From Cavia porcellus (Eukaryota; Chordata; Mammalia; Rodentia; Caviidae), in NCBI RefSeq assembly GCF_034190915.1, contig NW_026947499.1, forward strand, positions 4,649,950-4,713,949: a stretch of DNA of 64,000 nucleotides. The letters are read 5' to 3'. Positions within the stretch are counted from its first letter, which is position 1; each line of letters begins with the position of its first letter. This document shows, piece after piece, positions 19,663-31,819 of the stretch. Under the pieces are notes generated by a model. That model did no database searches, was not told the origin of the DNA, and saw only the letters and a program-made list of their open reading frames with translations. Both the position numbers and the translations under genes were made by a program.

Positions 19663-20721
19663 CACACTTGAGTCATGGGCTCATCACAGACCACAGGGTC
19701 GGTTTTGAAGACAGGGAGGCGCCCGCTTGTATGATTGCTGCTGCCCCAAGTTAGTCTACAGATGGTGACATTTCTGTCACTCAGATGTGTTTCCACTGCA
19801 AATGCCCTGAGCACCTCCTAGGGCCCCTTTTAAAGTCAGAGTCCTCCACCCTTACAGACAGCAGATTTACCTACTTACAAATTCAACAGCAGCCACACAT
19901 AAGCTTTTAAACACATACACAAAGGTGCTTCTCAATCTTTTGTCAGACTGGGCCCCCTTTTTATAATACTTTCAACAAACTAAACGCTGCTTGGGTTATT
20001 TGAGCAATGAGTTTCCAAGCTTTGATGTGAAAAGGACTCCTGAAGTCCCCGCAGGTATCCTTTCATTCTATTTACCTCCATTTAAATTCAAACAACAGCA
20101 ATGAATACATAAACTTTCTGAAGATGTGGCTTCTTTATCACCCTGCTGACCCACAGTCCCCTCATTAGCACCTCCTTTGTGTGTCCAGAGGAGAATGAAA
20201 GAGCCCTCACCACATCACTTCATCAACCACTATTCACAGCCAAATCTCCCTGTAATGTAATTTTTTTCTGAATATATGCCTGTCATTGTGACTAGATTAT
20301 CTGGCTGTTAAATGTGTTTTGCTGATCATGCCAGCCCTGCAAAGTGGCTTGAGCTTGGCAAGTAGACAGCACCTTGCATACATCTAAAGAACTGCATCTG
20401 CATCTGCACCCCACCCCCAAGAGCAGCACTGGGGAGCTGCTGCTGGCCTCTCCCAGGCCAAGCCCCCACTGAAATGCAACTCTGAACCCAAAGCCGCTGT
20501 GATCCCTCACAAATGCTGCTGCTCCTGTTGGGACTCAAGGCATCAGAAGGAGGCTGGACAGAGAGCAGGCTTCCCTGTTTGTGCTTGGGAAATGGGATTA
20601 GGGAGCGGAGAAGAGAGGGTGGTGAACATGGGAAATCTCACCATCGTGACAAAGGATCCTGCTTTTTTTTTTTTTTTTTTTTCTTAATTTCTCTCTTGGG
20701 CAGCAGGTCGGGAGTTATAAA
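19663..20721. other. No recognised gene; a T run near its end
   Basis: Mostly unique-looking. A run of 18 T lies at about 20664-20681. Overlapping minus-strand frames at 20292-20538 appear random. Confidence 0.45.
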
Positions 20722-21061
20722 TTTGTGTTCTCTAAAACTGAAGAATAAATTCTAGGAACAAAATAGTTTAAGAGGAGAATTTACTTACTAGGGGAAGAAA
20801 GCTTCTGCCGAAGAGAGAGAGAGAGAGAACTGGTTCTGATTCTGATTGCGATGCCAAGGATCATGCTTCTGAAGGGAGTTTTACAGGGCAAAACCATGAT
20901 GTGAGGTGGGTCTGAGGTGGGAAAATCTGTAATCCACCAGTAAGATTACAAGCACTTTCCCAGCCCTCTTCGTCTCTCTTGGACAGTTTTCTTTCTCAGT
21001 GCATTCTTTCTACTGTTAACATCCTTTGTTCCTAGATTTCATTCCTGGATTTTAGAGAACA
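20722..21061. repeat. Inverted LTR-end repeat, 340 bp
   Basis: The left arm 20726-20762 (starts TGTTCTCTAAAACTG) and right arm 21025-21061 (ends TTTTAGAGAACA) are inverted copies with about 31 of 37 positions matching. The left part through about 20960 also aligns with 25333-25570. The unit therefore looks like an LTR fragment with an extra inverted end, or a small terminal-inverted-repeat element. Confidence 0.6.
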
Positions 21062-21171
21062 GGATCTTGGGGTTTCAGATATCAAGCAGGTCAGGAGTTT
21101 CTGTATGACTCTCAGTGCTCGGTATCCCTCCCTCATCAGCACTGCCCAAGACACAGTGATGCTGGCCGCAC

Positions 21172-21229
<58 letters not shown>

Positions 21230-21322
21230 CAGAGACAGAGACAGAGAGACAGATAGAGAGAGAGAGACAGAAAGACACAGAGACAGAGAGCACACCCTGT
21301 CCATGCTTGTTCATGGAGAGCA

Positions 21323-21355
<33 letters not shown>
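21172..21355. repeat. Compound GA and CA microsatellite
   Basis: (AG)n from 21172 to 21227 grades into an impure AGACAG stretch to about 21290. After a 30-base gap comes (CA)n at 21324-21355. Long open frames here are artefacts of the repeat. Confidence 0.95.
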
Positions 21356-21357
<2 letters not shown>

Positions 21358-22499
21358 TTCCAGCACAGAGAATGGCAGCCTGATGTCACCACACCCAGGG
21401 GTGCTGTGGTCACCTTAGGTTGCTAACTATGCACTGGGATGTTTCTGCAATGAGAAAGCGACCCAGCCATGGACATCCAAGACACAGTGCACTGTCATGC
21501 AAAGCAAGAATGTGTGTATGAGTGGATATGTTTGTGCATGTGAGTACATGTATGTACACAAGCGTATATGTCTGTACTTAAGAGTGTGTTTGTGTAACAT
21601 GTATACAGCAGCACCTGGGCTTTTGTGTGTGAACAGTTTGGTTCTCAAGCAGAAGTGTTTGGCAAAATTCTATTTTTGTTTGCAAACTGCATTGGGAGGT
21701 GAACACGACCACAGACATCTTTTCCATAACTGTGGAACAAATTAAGTTGATGAATGAAGACATCACTTGTGTATGCATTTGTGAGTGTGTTCACAGGTAT
21801 TTGCATCTAGGGATACGTGTATGCATATAAAATACATAAGTCTCCACAGAAACACCATCTACCTGCTGACAACCTGTCAAGGCTCCTATAGACCCTCTCC
21901 AGGGGACGAAGGACCATCACTGTCACTTCCAGGGCCCCTGGCAGTTGGTTCTTCCAGGATCAGCCTGCATGCCATCACCAATGGGTGGAGGGGTGCGGGT
22001 GTGCACACCCAGCCTCTCTGTCAGAAGTCGCTGTTTTCTGTGTTGCCATGGGCTTTCAGCCTGGAGGTGACTTTGCATTCTTCAGGAAGGAGGAACTCTT
22101 CTCCAAGACAGAACATGAGAGCCAACCCCAGAAGAAACGAGAAGTTGCCACTCCAACCCCAGTGTTTTCACCAAGAAATGCACCTTTCCAAGCACTGTAG
22201 GAGATAGAAATGATTTCCACAAAGCAGCATTGACCTTCAGGGTTCCTCCTTGGAAAGAGATAAGACCCTGTATTCTCATCAATATAGCATTTAATCAGCT
22301 TTACTGGTCTATTCTACGTATAATAAAACATTAGAGTTACTATACAATTTACTGTGTTTTTAGCAAGTGTATACAGCAATGAAACTCTCACCCCAAAAAA
22401 GATGCCAACATGTCCCTTGTCATAGAAACCCAGGGGCTATTTGATCAGGTGCCCTCAACTGTAGGCAATAATTTATTAAGCTCTATCACGAACTCTAGG
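21356..22499. other. No recognised gene; TG-rich stretch at 21510-21800
   Basis: 21510-21800 is enriched in TGTGTATG-like words, a decayed alternating purine-pyrimidine tract. The rest shows no family signature. Confidence 0.45.
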
Positions 22500-23345
22500 T
22501 TCACACATGCTGGAATCATACTCTGTGTCCTCTTTTTTTCCACCTGACTTTGGCTTCATTCAGTTAGATGACTTGGAGACTCATTCATGTTACCGTGTGT
22601 ATCAATAATTCCTTTCTTTTCAGTGCTGGCTGCTTTTTGATGTGTGGCAGTTCCACATTATATGTTTGCATCTGCATATTTATAAATATTTGGACTAATT
22701 GCAGTTGTTGAATATTATAAGTAAACTGCTGTGAACATCTTTGTACGTATATATATTTTTGGTGTTAGGAATTGAACTCAGGACCTTGAACTTGCCAGGT
22801 AGGCATTTATGACCTTGAACTATATTCCCCCACCACAAACTTTTATAGAAATAAGTTTTCTTCTTTTTTAAAGATAAATATCTAGAATGGAACAAAATCC
22901 AGATCACAAGATAACTGTAACTTTCTAATATATAGCAAAATAATTTCCAAAATGACTGTGGTATTTATAAAGGTCCACTTCAGTGTATGAGGAATCCAGC
23001 TGTTTACACTCAGTGTTCCTGGTTACACTGTATTTTAAACATGAGTCTCTCTAGTGGGTGTGCAGCGGTGTCACCTTACAGTTACAGTTTACATCTCCCT
23101 ACTAATGGGGGTGAGCATCTTTCAATTGCTTATTGACCATATGTATGTTGTATTTTGTGAAATCTAAGGTATTGGTTATATATAGGGGCATGTCTCTATT
23201 TCTATTGCGTTTTTAGAAGTCTTTCTGTATTTTAGATGAAATGTTGTATATAACATGATCAGATTGTGAAATTTATGTTTAATGATGTATTTTGATGAGC
23301 AGGTTTTGATGAATTTTGATGGTGTCTAATTTACCATTATATTCC
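22500..23345 (-). mobile_element. Ancient L1 3' fragment, split by a SINE
   Basis: The + strand carries the reverse complement of the old-L1 ORF2 end and 3' region: the stretch on recruiting aid words such as CTTTCTTTTCAGTGCTGGCTG, then AAACTGCTGTGAACATCTTTGTACG. Later come TCTAGTGGGTGTGCAGCGGTG and GGTGAGCATCTTTCAATTGCTTATTGACCATATG. It is heavily diverged with many stops. An ID SINE interrupts it near 22755-22835. Confidence 0.7.
22755..22835 (-). mobile_element. ID SINE inside the ancient L1
   Basis: Reverse-complement ID body: GGTGTTAGGAATTGAACTCAGGACCTTGAACTTGCC...GACCTTGAACTATATTCCCCC. The T-rich left edge is its tail. Confidence 0.7.
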
Positions 23346-23372
23346 TCGTGAACTAAACTTAAGAAATCTTTG

Positions 23373-23447
23373 CCATGGGCCAGGGGCATAAGTGATTGAA
23401 TGGCAAGCGCAAGGTTGTGAGGTCAATCCTTGGTACCAAAAAAAAGA
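23373..23447 (+). mobile_element. ID SINE
   Basis: GGGCCAGGGGCATAAGTG...GGCAAGCGCAAGGTTGTGAGGTCAATCCTTGGTACC followed by an A run. The body is worn, but the GGTACC end identifies the squirrel-type ID family. Confidence 0.75.
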
Positions 23448-23524
23448 GATGTTTGCCTATTCCACATATCACAGCTTTTGAAGAAAGTATTTCCAATGTA
23501 AGTAGAATCAATCATTCATCTCGT

Positions 23525-23940
23525 CTTTTAATTCCTTTTTCTTTTAAAAAGAAAAAAAGAAACAATAAAGAATTTTTAAAAAAACAGCAGGAAGTTAGCA
23601 CTAATTTAAACACTGCATATGGTTATCTGAAAAGCATTTGCTCAGGCTACAAGATTCTGACACGCAAAAAATGATCAGACAAACAAACAATTCAAGCACA
23701 AACTGTTCTTTTTGATGAACTAAGAGACCTTAGTGGAACAGTTATGTACCATGGCTAAATAGCTTATTGCCTCCCTAGTGTTAAAACAAAACAAACTGAA
23801 AGAGTAACGAGCTCTAACATGTACACTGGCTATTTTGATAATGAAAGGGAAAGAAAGTGCCAGAAAGGAAAGAGCACCTGATAGGGAGAAGGAGAAAAGA
23901 AAGAGGGGAAAGACCATCCTGTTTTTAATTGTTCCCACAG
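23525..23940 (-). mobile_element. Short L1 3' UTR copy with inverted 5' segment
   Basis: 23580-23725 matches, in the same orientation, the L1 tail at 42690-42790 and, reversed, the one at 46500-46640 (shared ACAAACTGTTCTTTTTGATGAAC). 23735-23940 is the purine-rich L1 3' UTR in the opposite direction: its reverse complement aligns with 42855-42995. This is the pattern left by twin priming. Confidence 0.6.
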
Positions 23941-25332
23941 TGCTGCCATCTTCAGACTCGAACTCCCTGCCGGCCTAAGCAGAGCTGCAGTGTTGCATTT
24001 GCAGTCCTTATGGATGAGAACTCGGTTCTCAGCTAAGGCAGTTCAAAGAATAATTGCAAAGAGCCAAGTAGAAAGAGGTTTCTACCTGCCAGCAATAAGG
24101 CGCAGCCAGAGATTTGAATGGAAAAAGAAAACAAGCCTGGGGCAGCAGAACCTGGCTTTCTAGAAACAGCATCCTGGAGCTATATTTGCATATAAAGGGA
24201 TTTCCTCCTCCTGGAAGGCTGGTGGCTGTCTGAGACTTTGTAAAAAGAAGGTTCCTGTTCACAGCAGGCAAGACAGGTGAGAAGGGTGAATTGGGGTTCC
24301 AGCCCTTTGATTGGCATCCTGATGGCATTTTTCTATAAGGGAAGAGTCCTGGAGTAATTTTTCTATCCTTTCCAAACTCTTAAGTTGTTGCCTATAAAAT
24401 GGGGCTTTCAAAAGTGTAGCTTGTAGGGTTGGGTGACAGTTCAGAGCAGATCAAGCACATTATTTGGTGAGCAGGAACCGCCTGTTAGAAACCCACTGTC
24501 TGGGAGGGAAGGCAATTCAGGACCTCCCACAGGCTGAACCCACCTGCCCTGCTGCCTGCTGAGCAGCTGGGCCAGCTGCCTGCTGTGTCCCCTTTGTCTG
24601 GGGACTGGAAATCCCTAGCATGTCAGCCTCTTTTCTCTAGGTGCCAATAGGAGCCTTATGAAAATGCTACCAACGGAGCTCTGAGGTTTAAGGACAATGG
24701 GCAGAAATATTAATTCACCTCTTTGCTCTGCTTATCTGCCTCTCCTAGCCTTTCTCTGGTCTGTTCTAAATGTAGCAAAACCCTTTGAATTTCCTTAGCT
24801 TTTCTTGAGCAACAAAGAATGATTTTGCAAAATGTGTTTATTTTGTCCTACTGTAAGAGCTGCCTTCATTATGCTGTCTGATCAGAGGGCTAGGGTTGGG
24901 GAGGAGGGACCAGGGTGCTGCCAGGCAGGAGAGTCCTGCCGGCTGGGTGGAGCCAGGCAAGCTGGGGGGTTGCATCCTTGGGCAGCATGGTGGAGCCCCT
25001 GATTGGGGAATGTGGGGAAAATAAAATGGGGTGCGCCCCACTGACTCTGTATCTCCGGGGTGCTTGCTTAGGAGATAGGTGGGAGGATGCCTAGCTTCCT
25101 CTGCTGCAGGGAACACAGGGTGTTGGCCCTGGACACTCACTGTCTGAGGCCAGCTTGGAAGACTGATGAGCTCCAGGGCTCAGGGTTAGAAATCCCTCTC
25201 AGGAGCTGCACACTGAAACCTCTATCCAGACCTCTATCTGAGTTAAACGCAGTCTCTTTTAGTGGAAGACAGGTGTTCTATTTATTGGGATCATCTTGAG
25301 AGAAGAACAAAGCTCCCAACATCCTATGTGTC
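23941..25332. other. No recognised gene or repeat
   Basis: Unique-looking DNA; the overlapping frames at 24838-25299 have no known features. A faint MIR-like stretch near 24360-24420 is too weak to call. Confidence 0.45.
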
Positions 25333-25927
25333 TAGTACGAGTTGTGTTCTCTAAAATCAAAGAATGGATTTTAGGAACAATGGTGGTTAAGAGCAGAATA
25401 CATTTACTGAGAAAAAGAAAGCTTCTGTCTGACAGAGAGACAGAAGCGGTCCCAGGTGGGTTGCCACAGATTGCCTCTCCTAGGGATTTTACAGAGCAAA
25501 ACCACAAATTGAGGCAGGTCTAAGGTAGGTGTGAGGTGGGACAGAGCTGTGATCAACCAGTAAGATTAACTGCTCAGGTAAAATTGATTGAACTGGGGAC
25601 AAATGGGGAAGTGAGTCAGGTGACAAGCAGCCATGAATATAGAAAAGTGACTCTTCCTGTAGGGGGTTAGGATGTGACACCCGGCTTCCTCAGCACAATA
25701 GAGACCTAGTTAGGGCACCAGTTTCTGGTGCTTATCCTCAAGAAGTATGGGTACATTTGATTTATCTTTTGTCTTGAAGCCTGGCCCACAGTGGAGGTGT
25801 CTGTCTCCCCTATAGTTGCAAAGCATCTCATCTTCTGCACTGGCTCCTTTGAGGGCCCAGCCCAGTCTGGCTGCATAAAATATTTCTGTCTAACTCAGCT
25901 GCCTGTAACTATCTCAGAAACCCAACA
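25333..25927 (-). repeat. LTR-like repeat, about 595 bp, minus strand
   Basis: On the minus strand it starts TGTTGGGTTTCTGAGATAG and ends GATTTTAGAGAACACA, giving TG...CA ends. Its right half in that reading aligns with 20722-20960 (shared AAGCTTCTG, TTTTACAG.GCAAAACCA and CAGTAAGATTA words). No internal retroviral genes are present, so it looks like a solo LTR of an ERVL/MaLR-type family. I could not find a matching target duplication. Confidence 0.55.
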
Positions 25928-28517
25928 AAGATAGAGGGATATCTGTCGGCCACACTATGAATGAGGGACCCGAGTCCCGTTCTTCTCTGTCACCTCAAAA
26001 TTGTACTCGCAAAATAAATCCTAACCAGCATCCAGTGTTGTTAATAATGTGGATTGGACGAGAATCCTGGAAGAGACGTGATATGTTCTGTAGGACACAA
26101 TGCTGAGAGCCTGGACTCTGCCCATCTCACTCACTCAGGGAAGAATGCTGTCTCTCTTCAATTACAACAGGCCGTGGAAGGAGACAAATGGGAGAAGCAA
26201 CACAATTGCACACATATGTTTTATTCTGCAATGGTATTTGTATATGTGTGCATTTATCTTTGTGTATTATATCCACATATTTTTCTTTCTGCAGCTGTAT
26301 ATACATAGTGTTCTACTAGGCACAATGAGTCCAAAAGGCAGTCAAAAACACAATGCCACGATCATGATTCATTGATCAAATCAGTACTCTAATTGTGGCT
26401 CCAGTTAAAAATAGAGGTTCAGTGAGAAACACTGTACCATGTGTTTCAATCCATTTTATCAATTGTGTTTCTCTCTTCCATCAAGTAACAGATCACACAA
26501 TGGGAAAAACATCTTGTTTTAAAAATAGCAAACTCTTCCTCCACTGTCCTCATCTTTCACCCTTTGAGTCTCATTTTAGGAAAGGAACAGTGAAAAATCT
26601 ATGCCTGTGTTTGCAGCTCCTCCTTCCTGAGATACCCGCAGTGTCTGGGAGGCCAGACTGGGTTAACTCCCGGGTGCTAAGGCACTGCCAGTCCCAGCTG
26701 GGTGCACAAAGCCAAAATGGATTGGATGCCTTTGATGCTAACCAAAGCATGAGAGCCAGTGTGACAGTGACAGACGGCATTGCTAGGTCTCCAAAGCAGG
26801 GTAATGGCACATGAAAGAGCTGGAGCTGAGAACCTAAGGAAGGAAAGACAGCAGAGAGCGAAGTGGGAACCAAAGTGCTGCCCCTCCCCCAATGACAGAT
26901 CCAGCTCTCAGTAGTGGAGTCTGGAAGTCCTGTACCCTGCACCCTGGGTCTGTGCGGCTGACTCTATTTCATGCTGGATAATAGGGGAAAGCCAAAGAGT
27001 GCAGATCCCTCTTCTCTTCCTATCTCCAGGTCATGTCTGCTTTGTGAGGTTCTGACCCCTGAGCTTCAAAGAGGTCACCTTCCCTTACCACGCCACGCCC
27101 ACATAAGTATAGGGCAGCAGGTGTATAGCAATTCAGCTTCCTCTTAGATATGCTTCTGCCACGCTGGCCCTGGTCTTTCAAGTTCTTCCTGAGCTATCAG
27201 TATGATTGTGTCTCCCAAATTTGGATGGAGGCTTAACATTGCTGTGAGAATCAAAAGGATTCTTTTGTTCATTTATTGTAATTTGTTTATGCCAAGTTAC
27301 AAAAATACTTCATTTAAAAATTTATCGAGGCAACTAATTAGATGGTCCACCCACCCACCAAGCCAGCAGCGAATAAAAATCGATCTCCTGTGCTTTTCAG
27401 TCCACAAAGGCTTTTCTGAGCTCTGAGACCAGCAGGTTCCCAGGATGCAGGCTTAGCCTGTGCACGATTAGCTGCATGTGTAAACACACAGCTGGGTTGT
27501 ACAGACTGGTCCTCAAGTGGATCCACAAATTTCCTGTCAGAGTCACCAGGTGTTTATAATGAAGATTCTCATTTGCAAGTAATAAGCACACACCTATGAA
27601 AGCACTGGTGAAGGATATCTGCAGGAATTTGATGTCCTGTGCAGTGTGTGGGGTAACAAGGGTGAGAGTGAGGAGGATTGGACAGAGAGAGATTGACAGG
27701 CAACTCAGCCAGGCAATCCCTGGAGAGCAGTGAAGTGGAGCCTGAGCTTCCTTCTCAACTGTCCTTGATTGAGGTCAGAGGGCAGCATTAAGTTGGCTCA
27801 GCCTCCAGGAGCTGGCACAAGTGCTCAGGGATGGGGAACCAGCACCTCAGTCTTGCAGGAGGACCTGGGCAGTGGTCACAGTGCACACCGCAGTGCTTGA
27901 AACAAGCATGTTCTAAACTGCTTATTTATTTCTGCTGCTTGCTTCTCAATGGCTCACCCGCAGAGTCTGAGTGAATTCCTTTTGGTTACAATGAGGACAT
28001 ATTAACCCAATGATAGATGCCAAGGGTTTAGATTGTCTCCTGATAAATACCACTGCCCTATGTTCATTCAAAGCTGTTAATGTAATTTAAATCATCTGTG
28101 TTTTCACTAAGACCAAGTTACTGGACATTACCACCTACAAGACCTTGCATGTTAGAAGCCTGCAGCACTACTAATTTGGGCTCAGGGCTAAGCAGTTCTG
28201 TTTTCATCAGCCATGGAAGCCTGGAGGCTGTTCAGGAAAGGATATGGGAAGTTCTCTCTGTCAGTTCTGCTGAGCTCAGACACAAGGTCCAGGCATCCAC
28301 AGCAGTTCTCAGCATCTGCATTTATGGGGCTCCGGACTAATCAGTTCATTCTGGTTTCTGTTGTTTTGGTTGCTGGTTTGTGGGCTTTCCTGTTTAACTT
28401 TGGAGACAAAGTAAAAACTAATGTGTTCTGGCTGCCACATGCAGCCACCATTTAGGGACCAATGACTCAGCACATACCTTGAATGACTGGACGGAGGTCC
28501 TCATGACAGTTACTTCT
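25928..28517. other. No recognised gene or repeat over 2.6 kb
   Basis: The longest frames (26395-26814 on + and 26571-26942 on -) overlap antisense and have no recognisable domain. I see no clear interspersed repeat. Confidence 0.45.
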
Positions 28518-28608
28518 TCTTCTTTTTTTTAATCGGTACCGGGGATCGAACTAATGACTGCCTGCTTGCAAAGCAGGTGCTTATGACGCTGAGCTAAATC
28601 CCCAGCCC
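28518..28608 (-). mobile_element. Young ID SINE with perfect 16-bp target duplication
   Basis: The reverse-complement body is nearly the same as the SINE inside the ERV (GGTACCGGGGATCGAACTAATGACTGCCTGCTTGCAAAGCAGG...CTGAGCTAAATCCCCAGCCC). CATGACAGTTACTTCT is repeated exactly at 28502-28517 and 28609-28624. The intact A and B boxes and perfect duplication mark a recent L1-driven insertion. Confidence 0.95.
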
Positions 28609-28764
28609 CATGACAGTTACTTCTGATACTAACAACAATTGATAAAGATAAGCATGGTGCACTCAGACTCTTGTTAGACATTCTTAATGCACAATACCTC
28701 ATTTAATTACCAAAGGTTTCTGCTACCGTTTTTGTTGTTGGCTTTGTTTTGCTTTGTTTTTAGC

Positions 28765-29055
28765 TAAACACACAATTATCATATAACCTAGCCATCATAT
28801 CTTGGGTATTTATCTCAGAGAAATGAAGACAAACATCTGTTCCAACAGAAATATGTACACAGATACTAATGACAGCTTTACTCATGGTCGCCAAACACTT
28901 GACTACAATCCAGATTTCCTTGAAGAAGAAAGTAGCCGAGCCCACTACAATTTATCCATACAATGGAGAACTGACCAGCTGTAACAAAGAATACACTGCC
29001 ACTCTCAAAGAGTTCCATGAGACAATTTCACTGTGATATTTCAGAAATGAAAAAA
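28765..29055 (+). mobile_element. Ancient L1 3' fragment
   Basis: TTGGGTATTTATCTCAGAGAAATGAAGACAAACATC...AGCTTTACTCATGGTCGCC...ACAATGGAGAACTGACCAGC follows the old-L1 ORF2-end sequence on the + strand, with many changes. Confidence 0.65.
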
Positions 29056-29310
29056 GTTGCACAGGACAGATTAGTGCTTTTAAGGGATTAAAGAGTGGCT
29101 ACTTGTGAGGGTATTTGTGAGGGTGAGCTTTTCCAAACTATGCAGTTCCTAGCAATCCTCTTGAAGGGGAGCGAGTGGGAGAAGGGACTGAGCCTGCAGC
29201 AAGGTCCAGACAGAGGCTGTGGGGATCTGAACATCAGTAGTTGATTTTAATATCTAGGAGATACTAAGTATATATAAATATTCTGACTTCTGTTAAAATG
29301 TGCTGAGTTT

Positions 29311-29700
29311 ATGTTATTTAAACTTTCTGTTACTGAGACAAAATACTTCAGGATATCAATCGACGAGGATGAAAGTGTTATTTTGCTTCAGTTTCACAGG
29401 TTTCAGTCCATGGTCACTCGGCTCCTGGCACTTGGGCCAGTAGCCAGGCAATGCATCCTGGTGGGAGTGTCTGGAGGGGAAAGCTGCTCCCCTCATTGTG
29501 ACCAGGAAGCAGAGAGAGACAGGAAGTGCCAGAATCCTCATGCCCCTCCCAGGGCACACCCCAAATAACCTAACTTCCTTCCACCAGGCCCCACCCCCTA
29601 AACATGCTGCCCCACTAGTGATCAGGACAGGATAGGAAGAATCTTCCAAGACATCAGCCTTTGGGGGACACTCAAGATCCAGAGTGTAGCATGTATCACA
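29311..29700 (-). repeat. LTR-like repeat family M, copy 1
   Basis: Opens with TTTCTGTTACTGAGACAAAATACTTCAGG and continues through TTTCAGTCCATGGTCACTCGGCTCC to a CT-rich CCACCAGGCCCCACCCCC end. The same order of words recurs at 36970, 40363, 56305 and 57135. It resembles the reverse complement of MaLR-type LTRs; the exact family is uncertain. Confidence 0.5.
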
Positions 29701-31819
29701 ATCACTAGTGAAAATTTTAAATTGTGCATATATATTTATAGTTACAGATATTCAGGGGGAAGGAATGTATTATAACTGATATTTCAGGATATATTAAAAA
29801 GAAAACATACTAACAAAGTACTCTTGATGGCATTTGTATGCAGTATTGTAGCAGGTATGGTAATATTAATATTAAAAAGATCCAGTCCTATGACGTTTGG
29901 AAAATCTCTCATTTAGTTTAAGGCGCTTGATAAAGTTAGTGAAAGGAAAACTTTTCTAAAAGGCTTAGAAATAACAGTGATGAGCTGTCATCTTTTTACG
30001 GTACCTTAAGCAGTGAAAACCTGACAGCTAGAAGAGAACAGAACACCTGAGTGATGTAAACACAGGACCCAACAGCAGAAAGGGCAGACAGAATTCAGCA
30101 CAGAACGAGCAGCAGAGAGACTTCCGGTTCCAAGCAAGGGTGGACTGCTTGGGCCGCAGAGACCACCATCAGTCACACTCAGCCACTTAGCCACTTCCTG
30201 ACTTCAGTCTGCAGTGCCAATTGTAGAGACACAGGCACAGAGCTCTGCTGAGCTAAGAAAGCAGGCACAGAATCGAAACCGGCATGACACAAGGATTGTG
30301 GATTTTTTGGCATCCAGAATAATCCCCTGCGACATTTACAGTTCCTGTTCCTGTTCCACTCAAGATGCCCGTCAGCAAGCAGCCATCCCCAGGTGAGGAG
30401 AGAAGTCTGACCACTGCAGAACAGGAAGTGCTGATCCTCGGAAGAGTGCCCCGGGTTCCTGGGAACAGTGAAATCATTCCCATGGTGGTTATTTCCTGCT
30501 AGGAAGTGTAGGCTGCAGGGGCAATATACTGAAGTGAATCAAGGCTCTCTCCGTGCCCTTCTGCTCTCACAGTGTGACTGCAGCACATTCTGTCTCTCAG
30601 TGTTTGAAATATCTGTATCTTGCATACTGAGGTGACAGGTTAGCAATGTGGTCTCAAAATACACAGCCTAGAAGATAATATTAGGTTGTGGTTTTAAATT
30701 GAAAGCTTTAAGAGACTTTTGCATTTTAAGCATTATCAGCATGCTTTCATTTGCTTATTTATGTTAGATAATTAATGTTTAATCTCTTTAAAGTAAATAG
30801 GTAAGAATTATACACAGTTATGCAGTATGGGTATTGTTTCAGTGTGCATATGCATTATGTTCAAATCTGTGTGAGTGTATCTGCCTTCCCAAACACTTAG
30901 CATTTTTTTGTGGTGAAGATTCTCAGAATCCTGTCTTCAAGCTCTGCTAGAAACATGCAGAGCCATGCCATTGCCTGTGGTCACCCAACTGTGGGACAGC
31001 AGAGCTCACGTCCCTGTTCAGCTGAGACTCATCCGAAGGCACCCATCTTTTCCACCCCTCCTTCCCCCCTTTCTCAGCCTCTGATTCAATTCTTAACTTG
31101 TGTGAGATCATTTTCCTTTCTATCACACACATGAATGAGATCACACAGCACTCCTGGCTTCTTCCCCGTACCATGATTATCCTCAAATCCAAGGATATCA
31201 CCGTGTTTAACAGGACTTGAGGCCATTCCAGTTCAGAGCTTACTGCATTATATCACATCTATCCAGTTTTATTCTTGATGCAATAACTTTAAAAGAAGTG
31301 AGAATGTCCATTCTGCCCTGCAGTGGGACATAAGTCACATGTTGCCTACGGGCAGGAAGAGACCCCAGGAAATGAGTCTTTCTTGATTCTGCCATGCGGA
31401 TGTCACAGAGTAAACTTCCACAGGCAGGGAGGCTGCTGCATAACTCAGGATGTGACATAAGCTGAGGAGGGGATGGCTGTCATGTGTGAGCTCTGCCATT
31501 CACCACAACCTGGTCATGTTGTATGGGACTGTATCTGATAAACTTGGTTTCAGCTGTAGAACTTACTCTCTTTGTAAATGTAACATCGATATTTGTAACA
31601 TGAATTTAAAAGCTCAGGAAAATGAGTTTGGAATGTTTCACTGCAATGCACTGTAATATCAGTTAGAACGTAAGCATGCAATTGGGTCCATCTTCACCAA
31701 AGACCTGTTTGAACCACTAAAATGTCTCCCTAGCCAGGGGTGAACACAGACCATTCTGATGATGTGTGTCAGCTACACCACCTACACTGGATCAATAATG
31801 AGAATTTATAAAAATAAAA
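29701..31819. other. No recognised gene; possible MIR near 31485-31580
   Basis: GAGCTCTGCCATTCACCACAACCTGGTCATGTTG...TGATAAACTTGGTTTC weakly resembles a + strand MIR. Nothing else is identifiable. Confidence 0.4.

Noticed and set aside
21075..21413. Open frames across the GA/CA repeats
   Set aside because: The reading is a dinucleotide microsatellite translated into Arg-Glu, Ser-Leu or His-Thr repeats; not a protein.
25333..25927. Second full provirus
   Set aside because: Only one LTR-like unit is present, with no internal retroviral sequence or partner LTR nearby. The related fragment at 20722 is 4 kb away with unrelated DNA between.
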